64,000 nt of DNA from Erwinia rhapontici. GTDB taxonomy: Bacteria > Pseudomonadota > Gammaproteobacteria > Enterobacterales > Enterobacteriaceae. Shown in pieces: positions 57,850-64,000 of this stretch. Below the pieces are notes generated by a model. It saw only the letters and a program-made list of their open reading frames with translations. It was not told the DNA's origin and did not search any database. The stretch's first letter is position 1, and the number at the start of each line of letters is the position of its first letter. Location of the stretch: assembly GCF_012271765.1 (NCBI RefSeq), contig NZ_VRKO01000010.1, forward strand, positions 628,884 through 692,883. The letters are read 5' to 3'. The position numbers were made by a program, and so were the translations under genes.

Positions 57850-57906
57850 GCGGCAGCAGCGCTCCTCAGAGCAGGATAGTGATTATAAAGCTGCGGCAGC
57901 AGCGCT
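57850..57906 (+). repeat. 14-bp direct repeat in aspS leader
   Basis: GCGGCAGCAGCGCT occurs at 57850-57863 and again at 57893-57906, 29 bp apart, within the predicted aspS leader. The significance is unknown. It could permit alternative pairing in the transcript. Confidence 0.55.
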
Positions 57907-57926
57907 GAAGTTAAAAGGATATCGTT

Positions 57927-59714
57927 ATGCGTACTGAGTATTGTGGGCAGATCAATCTGTCTCATGTAGGCCAGCAAGTGACACTGTGCGGTTGGGTTAA
58001 TCGCCGTCGCGATCTGGGCAGCCTGATCTTTATTGATATGCGTGACCGTGAAGGCATCGTGCAGGTGTTCTTCGACCCGGACCGTCAGGCGGCTTTCGAT
58101 CTGGCGTCTGAACTGCGTAACGAGTTCTGCATCCAGATCACCGGCACCGTGCGTCCGCGTGATGAGAAGAACAAAAACAAAGATATGGCCACCGGTGAGA
58201 TCGAAGTGTTCGCCACCGACCTGACCATCATCAACCGCTCAGAACCGCTGCCGTTAGACTCCAATATGGCGAACAGCGAAGAAGCGCGTCTGAAGTATCG
58301 CTATCTTGACCTGCGTCGCCCTGATATGGCGAACCGCCTGAAAGCTCGTGCGAAAATTACCAGCTTTGTGCGCCGCTTTATGGATGAGCACGGTTTCCTC
58401 GATATCGAAACCCCGATGCTGACCAAAGCCACGCCGGAAGGTGCCCGTGACTATCTGGTGCCAAGCCGCGTGCATAAAGGCAAATTCTACGCCTTGCCAC
58501 AGTCGCCACAGCTGTTCAAACAGCTGCTGATGATGTCCGGTTTTGACCGTTACTATCAGATCGTCAAATGTTTCCGTGACGAGGATCTGCGTGCTGACCG
58601 TCAGCCTGAATTTACCCAGATCGACGTTGAAACCTCGTTCATGACCGCCGCTCAGGTGCGTGAAATCATGGAACGTCTGGTTCGCAATCTGTGGGTTGAT
58701 GTGAAGTCTGTTGAACTGGGTGACTTCCCAACCATGACCTTCGCCGAAGCGATGCGTCGTTTTGGTTCCGATAAGCCAGACCTGCGTAACCCAATGGAGC
58801 TGGTTGACGTCGCGGATCTGTTGAAAAACATTGAGTTCAGCGTCTTTGCTGGCCCGGCTAACGATGCCAAAGGCCGTGTTGCAACACTGCGTGTGCCGGG
58901 TGGCGCGACGCTGAGCCGTAAGCAGATTGACGACTACGGCAAATTTATCGAAATCTACGGCGCGAAGGGCCTGGCTTACATCAAGGTCAACGAGCGTGCT
59001 AAAGGCCTGGAAGGGATCACCAGCCCGGTAGCGAAATTCCTTAATGCAGAAATCGTTGAAGAGATTCTGGCACGTAACGGCGCCGCCGATGGCGATATGA
59101 TCTTCTTCGGTGCGGGCAGCGCGAAAGTCGTGGCCGATGCCCTGGGTGCTTTGCGTCTGAAACTGGGTCGTGACCTTAAGATCACCAACGAGGCCTCCTG
59201 GGCGCCGCTGTGGGTCGTGGACTTCCCGATGTTTGAAGACGATGGCGAAGGCGGTCTGACCGCGATGCACCATCCGTTTACCGCGCCGAAAGAGATGACG
59301 CCGGAAGAACTGAAGAACGCACCGGAAACCGCGATTGCTAACGCCTACGATATGGTCATCAATGGCTATGAAGTGGGTGGCGGTTCCGTGCGTATTCACA
59401 ACGGTCAGATGCAGCAGACGGTGTTCGGCATTCTGGGTATTGAAGAGCACGAACAGCGTGAGAAGTTTGGCTTCCTGCTGGATGCGCTGAAATACGGTAC
59501 GCCACCGCATGCGGGTCTGGCCTTTGGTCTTGATCGCCTTGTCATGCTGCTGACCGGCACGGATAACATTCGTGACGTGATTGCCTTCCCGAAAACCACC
59601 GCTGCGGCCTGTCTGATGACCGAAGCGCCAAACTTTGCTAACCCGGCCTCACTGGCCGAGCTGGGCATTGAAGTGGTCAAGAAAGTGAAAGATCAGCCGT
59701 CAGAGAATAACTGA
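57927..59714 (+). CDS. aspS: Aspartyl-tRNA synthetase
   Basis: A 595-residue class II aminoacyl-tRNA synthetase. The OB-fold anticodon domain ([27 protein letters not shown]) is followed by class II motifs: motif 2 [20 protein letters not shown] and motif 3 [13 protein letters not shown]. The bacterial GAD insertion domain lies between. AAAGGAT precedes the ATG. The stop overlaps the nudB start by one base. Confidence 0.97.
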   Translation: MRTEYCGQINLSHVGQQVTLCGWVNRRRDLGSLIFIDMRDREGIVQVFFDPDRQAAFDLASELRNEFCIQITGTVRPRDEKNKNKDMATGEIEVFATDLTIINRSEPLPLDSNMANSEEARLKYRYLDLRRPDMANRLKARAKITSFVRRFMDEHGFLDIETPMLTKATPEGARDYLVPSRVHKGKFYALPQSPQLFKQLLMMSGFDRYYQIVKCFRDEDLRADRQPEFTQIDVETSFMTAAQVREIMERLVRNLWVDVKSVELGDFPTMTFAEAMRRFGSDKPDLRNPMELVDVADLLKNIEFSVFAGPANDAKGRVATLRVPGGATLSRKQIDDYGKFIEIYGAKGLAYIKVNERAKGLEGITSPVAKFLNAEIVEEILARNGAADGDMIFFGAGSAKVVADALGALRLKLGRDLKITNEASWAPLWVVDFPMFEDDGEGGLTAMHHPFTAPKEMTPEELKNAPETAIANAYDMVINGYEVGGGSVRIHNGQMQQTVFGILGIEEHEQREKFGFLLDALKYGTPPHAGLAFGLDRLVMLLTGTDNIRDVIAFPKTTAAACLMTEAPNFANPASLAELGIEVVKKVKDQPSENN

Positions 59715-60148
59715 TGGCGTATAAGCATCCGGTGTCGGTTCTGGTGGTGATTTATGCCCAGGATACCCGGCGGGTGCTGATGTTGCAGCGACGCGATGAT
59801 GTGGATTTCTGGCAGTCGGTGACCGGCAGCCAGGAGCCGGGCGAAAGCCTGGCGCAGACCGCACAGCGGGAAGTGATGGAAGAGATTGGCATTGATATAA
59901 ACGCCGGGCAGCTCACATTAGTGGACTGCCAGCGTCATATAGAATTCGAAATCTTTACGCACTTTCTTCATCGTTACGCACCGGGCACCACCCATAATCG
60001 GGAACACTGGTTTAGCCTCATGCTCCCTGCGGAGTGCAGCATCACATTGAGCGAGCATCTGGCCTTTCAGTGGCTGGATGCCCCGGCCGCCGCCGCGCTC
60101 ACCAAGTCCTGGAGTAACCGCCAGGCAATTGAAGAATTCGTACTGTAA
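59714..60148 (+). CDS. nudB: Dihydroneopterin triphosphate pyrophosphatase
   Basis: A 144-residue Nudix hydrolase acting in folate synthesis. The Nudix box is GSQEPGESLAQTAQREVMEE followed by IG, with all conserved acidic residues. FEIFTHFLHRYAPG and DAPAAAALTKSWSNRQAIEEFV match E. coli NudB (150). Coupled to aspS by a one-base overlap. Confidence 0.94.
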   Translation: MAYKHPVSVLVVIYAQDTRRVLMLQRRDDVDFWQSVTGSQEPGESLAQTAQREVMEEIGIDINAGQLTLVDCQRHIEFEIFTHFLHRYAPGTTHNREHWFSLMLPAECSITLSEHLAFQWLDAPAAAALTKSWSNRQAIEEFVL

Positions 60149-60334
60149 TTTTGTTTAATTTTTATCTTTTGAACTTAGCTTGATGTCCAGGCGTTATCGG
60201 CGCAGATAGTTTGCGCACGGCCAGCGCGGAGCAACCGCAGCATACTTATGTATGTGAGGATTGCGAGCACTGCCCGGGTGCAAAATAGCAAGCAAGATAG
60301 CCTGTGCAATAGGCAATCTGGAGACTCAGTGTAA
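60149..60334 (+). ncRNA. Structured intergenic element before yebC (candidate leader or boxC-like repeat)
   Basis: After an A/T-rich tail the region turns G/C-rich and palindromic. CATAC-ttat-GTATG (60241-60254) is a clear hairpin, inside GCGGAGCAACCGCAG...GAGGATTGCGAGCACTGCCC. I recall very similar sequences in intergenic regions of other enterobacteria, which would make it a dispersed boxC-like repeat or a conserved leader. This memory is unverified. No coding potential is seen. Confidence 0.35.
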
Positions 60335-61078
60335 ATGGCGGGACATAGTAAATGGGCGAATACCAAGCACCGCAAGGCTGCTCAGGATTCCAAACGCGGT
60401 AAAATCTTCACCAAAATCATTCGTGAGCTGGTGACTGCTGCCAAACTGGGCGGTGGTGATGCTAACTCCAACCCGCGTCTGCGTGCGGCGATGGACAAAG
60501 CACTGTCAAACAACATGACCCGTGACACCATGAACCGTGCGATTGCACGCGGCGTGGGCGGTGATGATGACAGCAATATGGAAACCATCATTTATGAAGG
60601 TTACGGCCCAGGTGGCACCGCTGTGATGGTGGAGTGCCTGAGTGATAACCGTAACCGTACCGTGTCAGAAGTGCGTCATGCCTTCACCAAAACCGGTGGT
60701 AACCTTGGGACGGATGGTTCTGTGGCCTACCTGTTCACCAAAAAAGGCGTGATCACCTTCGCACCGGGCCTGGAAGAAGACCAGGTGATGGATGCGGCGC
60801 TGGAAGCCGGTGCTGACGATGTGATGACCTGGGACGATGGCACCATCGACGTATTCACCGCATGGGAAAGCCTGGGGGCCGTTAAAGACGCGCTGGACGC
60901 GGCGGGTCTGAAGGCAGAAAGTGCCGAAGTCACCATGATCCCATCGACCAAAGCCGATATGGATGTGGAGACCGCACCAAAACTGCTGCGTTTGATCGAT
61001 ATGCTGGAAGACTGCGACGACGTGCAGGAGGTTTACCATAACGGTGAAATTTCTGACGAGGTGGCGGAAACCCTGTGA
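60335..61078 (+). CDS. yebC: YebC/PmpR-family protein
   Basis: A 247-residue TACO1/YebC protein, linked to transcription control and, more recently, to relief of ribosome stalling. Signatures are [70 protein letters not shown] and [18 protein letters not shown]. Full length. It heads yebC-ruvC as in E. coli. Confidence 0.97.
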   Translation: MAGHSKWANTKHRKAAQDSKRGKIFTKIIRELVTAAKLGGGDANSNPRLRAAMDKALSNNMTRDTMNRAIARGVGGDDDSNMETIIYEGYGPGGTAVMVECLSDNRNRTVSEVRHAFTKTGGNLGTDGSVAYLFTKKGVITFAPGLEEDQVMDAALEAGADDVMTWDDGTIDVFTAWESLGAVKDALDAAGLKAESAEVTMIPSTKADMDVETAPKLLRLIDMLEDCDDVQEVYHNGEISDEVAETL

Positions 61079-61109
61079 CACTCCGTCCATCACATCGGGT
61101 GAGCGCGTA

Positions 61110-61631
61110 ATGGCTATTATTTTGGGGATCGACCCCGGTTCGCGCATCACCGGTTACGGTGTGATTCGGCAGGTGGGGCGGCAGTTAACGTATCTGGGCA
61201 GTGGATGTATCCGCACCAGTGTGGCTGACCTGCCGTCGCGCCTGAAGCTGATTTATGCGGGTGTTAGCGAGATTATTACTCAGTTTCAGCCTGAGTTTTT
61301 CGCGATTGAGCAGGTCTTTATGGCGAAGAACGCCGACTCAGCCCTGAAACTGGGCCAGGCGCGCGGTGCGGCCATTGTTGCTGCCGTGAACCAGGATCTG
61401 CCAGTGTTTGAGTATGCGGCGCGGCAGGTGAAGCAGACCGTTGTGGGCATCGGTAGTGCAGAGAAAAGCCAGGTACAGCATATGGTGCGTACCTTGCTCA
61501 AACTGCCAGCGAACCCCCAGGCGGATGCCGCCGATGCGCTGGCGATTGCCATCACGCATTGTCACCTGAGCCAGAACGTCAATCGTATCGGTGAGGGCAA
61601 GCTTAACCTCGCTCGTGGTCGTCTGAGTTAA
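61110..61631 (+). CDS. ruvC: Holliday junction resolvase RuvC
   Basis: A 173-residue RNase-H-fold nuclease that resolves Holliday junctions. Catalytic acids are visible in [15 protein letters not shown] (Asp), [23 protein letters not shown] (Glu) and [14 protein letters not shown] (Asp pair). I chose the ATG at 61110, which gives exactly the E. coli start [13 protein letters not shown] longer frame back to 61044 overlaps yebC. Confidence 0.96.
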   Translation: MAIILGIDPGSRITGYGVIRQVGRQLTYLGSGCIRTSVADLPSRLKLIYAGVSEIITQFQPEFFAIEQVFMAKNADSALKLGQARGAAIVAAVNQDLPVFEYAARQVKQTVVGIGSAEKSQVQHMVRTLLKLPANPQADAADALAIAITHCHLSQNVNRIGEGKLNLARGRLS

Positions 61632-61656
61632 TGGACAATGGCCCGCTAATCTCAAC

Positions 61657-61683
61657 AGGCTGGATATTCATCCAGCCTTTTTT
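61657..61683 (+). terminator. Terminator after ruvC
   Basis: AGGCTGGAT (61657-61665) pairs perfectly with ATCCAGCCT (61670-61678) over a 4-nt loop, then six T (61678-61683). It separates yebC-ruvC from ruvAB. Confidence 0.88.
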
Positions 61684-61727
61684 ATGCTATAAACTCCCCT
61701 CTAAATTGTTATCAGAAGGAAGCGAAT

Positions 61728-62342
61728 GTGATAGGTCGTCTGAGAGGCATTATCCTGGAAAAACAGCCGCCCGTGGTGTTACTGGAAGCCAGCGGCGTGG
61801 GTTATGAGGTGCAAATGCCAATGACCTGTTTTTATGAGCTTCCCGACATCAACCATGAAGCGATTATCTTTACTCACTTTGTGGTGCGCGAAGATGCGCA
61901 GTTGCTGTTTGGTTTTAACAGCAAGCCGGAGCGGGCGCTGTTCCGTGAACTGATCAAGGTTAACGGCATCGGGCCTAAGCTGGCACTGGCCATTTTGTCC
62001 GGTATGTCAGCGCAGCAGTTCGTCACCGCCGTTGAACGTGAAGAGATTGCTGTGCTGGTGAAACTGCCAGGCGTGGGTAAGAAAACCGCTGAGCGCTTAG
62101 TGGTGGAAATGAAAGACCGCTTCAAAGGGATGCACGGCGATCTGTTTGCCACCGATGCACCGTTTGCACTGACCAGTGAAATGCCGACAGAAGCCGCCAA
62201 CGATGCCGAAAGCGAAGCCGTTTCTGCCCTGGTGGCGCTGGGGTATAAACCTCAGGAAGCCAGCCGCATGGTCAGCAAAGTGGGTAAACCGAACGCCGAC
62301 TGCGAAACATTGATTCGCGAAGCCCTGCGCGCCGCTATTTGA
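61728..62342 (+). CDS. ruvA: Holliday junction DNA-binding protein RuvA
   Basis: A 204-residue tetrameric Holliday-junction recogniser that loads RuvB. The OB-fold ([31 protein letters not shown]), two HhH motifs ([31 protein letters not shown]) and the C-terminal RuvB-binding domain ([16 protein letters not shown]) are present. The GTG start is preceded by GAAGGAAG and matches E. coli. In E. coli ruvAB is SOS-controlled; I did not find a convincing LexA box in the short gap here. Confidence 0.96.
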   Translation: MIGRLRGIILEKQPPVVLLEASGVGYEVQMPMTCFYELPDINHEAIIFTHFVVREDAQLLFGFNSKPERALFRELIKVNGIGPKLALAILSGMSAQQFVTAVEREEIAVLVKLPGVGKKTAERLVVEMKDRFKGMHGDLFATDAPFALTSEMPTEAANDAESEAVSALVALGYKPQEASRMVSKVGKPNADCETLIREALRAAI

Positions 62343-62355
62343 TTTGAGGTAGAGC

Positions 62356-63366
62356 ATGATTGAAGCCGACCGCCTGGTCTCCGCCGGGGTCATCACCGAA
62401 GAAGAAGTTATCGACCGCGCTATCCGCCCGAAAATGCTGGCAGAGTACGTTGGTCAGCCGGTGGTGCGTGAACAGATGGAAATCTTCATCGAAGCCGCTA
62501 AGAATCGCGGTGATGCGCTCGACCATCTGTTGATCTTTGGCCCGCCGGGCCTGGGAAAAACCACGCTGGCAAATATTGTTGCTAACGAGATGGGCGTTAA
62601 CCTGCGTACCACATCCGGCCCGGTGCTGGAGAAAGCAGGCGATCTGGCGGCGATGCTGACCAACCTCGAACCTCATGATGTCCTGTTTATTGATGAGATC
62701 CACCGACTGTCGCCCGTGGTGGAAGAAGTGCTGTACCCGGCGATGGAAGACTATCAGCTGGATATTATGATCGGGGAAGGCCCGGGCGCGCGTTCGATTA
62801 AACTCGACCTGCCGCCGTTTACCCTGATTGGCGCTACCACGCGCGCGGGCTCACTGACGTCACCGTTGCGTGACCGTTTCGGCATTGTGCAGCGTCTGGA
62901 GTTTTACCGGGTAGAAGACTTGCAGCACATCGTTGCCCGTAGTGCGTCCTGCCTCGGGTTGCCATTGAGTGATGATGGCGCGCTGGAAATCGCCCGCCGT
63001 GCTCGCGGTACGCCGCGTATCGCTAACCGACTGCTGCGCCGCGTGCGTGACTTTGCCGAGGTGCGTGCGAACGGCAGTATGAGCGGTGACGTGACCTCAA
63101 AAGCACTGGATATGCTGAGTGTGGATACCGAAGGTTTCGACTATATGGACCGCAAACTACTGCTGGCGATTATCGATAAATTTATGGGTGGCCCGGTCGG
63201 GCTGGATAACCTGGCGGCGGCAATCGGTGAAGAGCGCGAAACCATCGAGGACGTGCTGGAACCGTATCTGATCCAGCAGGGCTTTATTCAACGCACGCCG
63301 CGTGGCCGTATGGCCACCCAGCATGCTTACAAGCACTTCGGCATCGACCGACCAGAATCACAGTAA
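62356..63366 (+). CDS. ruvB: Holliday junction branch-migration ATPase RuvB
   Basis: A 336-residue AAA+ motor. Walker A is [17 protein letters not shown], Walker [17 protein letters not shown], sensor 1 [19 protein letters not shown], and the winged-helix end includes [16 protein letters not shown]. Lies 13 bp after ruvA. Confidence 0.97.
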   Translation: MIEADRLVSAGVITEEEVIDRAIRPKMLAEYVGQPVVREQMEIFIEAAKNRGDALDHLLIFGPPGLGKTTLANIVANEMGVNLRTTSGPVLEKAGDLAAMLTNLEPHDVLFIDEIHRLSPVVEEVLYPAMEDYQLDIMIGEGPGARSIKLDLPPFTLIGATTRAGSLTSPLRDRFGIVQRLEFYRVEDLQHIVARSASCLGLPLSDDGALEIARRARGTPRIANRLLRRVRDFAEVRANGSMSGDVTSKALDMLSVDTEGFDYMDRKLLLAIIDKFMGGPVGLDNLAAAIGEERETIEDVLEPYLIQQGFIQRTPRGRMATQHAYKHFGIDRPESQ

Positions 63367-63393
63367 GTAGGGGCGAGGGATGCCTCCTTGCCC
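63367..63393 (+). repeat. GTAG-headed REP-like element after ruvB
   Basis: GTAGGGGCGAGGGATGCC, then TCCTTGCCC: an imperfect palindrome with a GTAG head starting at the ruvB stop. It is related to the element at 46462-46485 and lies between convergent ruvB and znuB. Confidence 0.65.
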
Positions 63394-63409
63394 GTGCAAA
63401 AACGGCGGG

Positions 63410-64000
63410 TTACACCGCCGGTTTCTTCACCATACTCAGCATGAACATCACCGCTGCCCCCAGCACCACAGAAGGGCCGGCTGGCGTATCGTAGAAGGCA
63501 GAGAAGGTCAGACCGATGGTCACGGCCATAATGCCAATGACCACCGCCAGTGCCGCCATCTGCTCCGGTGAGCGGGCAAAACGGCGGGCGGTGGCGGCAG
63601 GGATAATCAGCAGTGAGGTGATGATCAACGCCCCGACAAATTTCATCGCTACCCCAATCGTCAGCGCCGTGATCAGCATCAGAATCATTTTGGTCCGCTG
63701 AATATTGACGCCATCCACCTGCGCCAGCTCAGGGCTGATGGTGATTGACAGCAGGGCACGCCATTGCCACGCCAGCAGAAGCAGAACCACCGCCACACCC
63801 GCGACAATCGTCCACAGATCGGTTGGTGTCACGGCCAGCAGGTCACCAAACAGATAGGCCATCAGATCCACACGCACGTCAGACATCAGGCTGACCACCA
63901 CCATGCCCAGCGACAGCGCACTGTGCGCCATAATGCCCAGCAGGGTATCAATCGCCAGATGCGGACGACGCTCCAGCCACACCAGCACCAGCGACAACAG
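63410..64000 (-). CDS. znuB: Zinc ABC transporter permease ZnuB (5' end cut by window)
   Basis: The visible 196 or so C-terminal residues of an ABC-3 type inner-membrane permease. Hydrophobic segments include [67 protein letters not shown] and [28 protein letters not shown], all typical of ZnuB. The frame continues past the right edge, so the start lies outside. Convergent with ruvB, as in E. coli znuB. Confidence 0.93.
   Translation of the reverse strand: MLSLVLVWLERRPHLAIDTLLGIMAHSALSLGMVVVSLMSDVRVDLMAYLFGDLLAVTPTDLWTIVAGVAVVLLLLAWQWRALLSITISPELAQVDGVNIQRTKMILMLITALTIGVAMKFVGALIITSLLIIPAATARRFARSPEQMAALAVVIGIMAVTIGLTFSAFYDTPAGPSVVLGAAVMFMLSMVKKPAV

Noticed and set aside
58254-59510. 418-codon open frame on the strand opposite aspS
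   Set aside because: It is a mirror frame of the high-G/C-third-position aspS gene, with no start site or family signature.
61632-61727. LexA box before ruvA
   Set aside because: No CTGT-N8-ACAG match was seen in the gap despite known SOS control in E. coli.

Overview
The window is chromosomal DNA from a member of the Enterobacterales. Its right half follows the Escherichia coli order flhE-argS-yecM-cutC-cmoBA-yecN-yecE-yecD-aspS-nudB-yebC-ruvC-ruvAB-znuB. Its left half carries otsBA-flhDC-motAB-cheAW, chemoreceptor genes, cheRBYZ and flhBAE. The exopolysaccharide (EPS) cluster has an Erwinia/Pantoea amylovoran/stewartan-like layout, so an Erwiniaceae genus or a close relative is the best guess. 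I cannot name a species. No rRNA, tRNA or CRISPR array is visible.

Layout. 1-2530: a sugar PTS permease and its MalI-like repressor, with paired AACGTT-centred operators. 2668-3399: a YoaK-type membrane protein. 3770-4993: an HD-GYP cyclic-di-GMP phosphodiesterase, possibly sigma-28 driven. 5018-7393: otsBA behind a sigma-S type promoter. 7394-9347: a long flhDC control region (CRP site and RcsAB box in the E. coli geometry), then flhDC. 9421-15686: motAB-cheAW and a first chemoreceptor. 15719-34044: an AT-rich block with a complete Wzx/Wzy-type EPS locus on the minus strand, read from about 32.5 kb down to 16 kb. 34287-46387: three more chemoreceptors, cheRBYZ and flhBAE. 46494-64000: housekeeping genes, ending inside znuB.

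The most interesting part is the 18-kb EPS block, which sits between chemoreceptor genes that are normally contiguous with cheAW and cheRBYZ. Inside its two edges lie decayed, oppositely oriented IS903-group (IS5 family) relics. Immediately outside these is a 35-bp near-identical direct repeat. The block therefore looks like a decayed composite-transposon-like insertion. The two flanking chemoreceptor genes are in the same orientation and almost identical over their signalling domains, so homologous recombination could delete the block.

The EPS operon appears to be led by a RcsAB-type box and a JUMPstart/ops element (RfaH recruitment). The order is a small YjbE-like secreted protein, a LuxR-type regulator, wza, wzc (no wzb), wzy, two glycosyltransferases, a periplasmic glycoside hydrolase, a third glycosyltransferase, rfbBACD (dTDP-L-rhamnose), wzx, wbaP and a second HTH-like regulator. 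A matching RcsAB-type box lies at the predicted flhDC start site. One Rcs signal could therefore switch motility off and EPS on across this single stretch of DNA.

Motif, operator and promoter calls were made by eye against remembered consensus sequences. Family calls rest on recognised motifs and remembered orthologues, not on searches.
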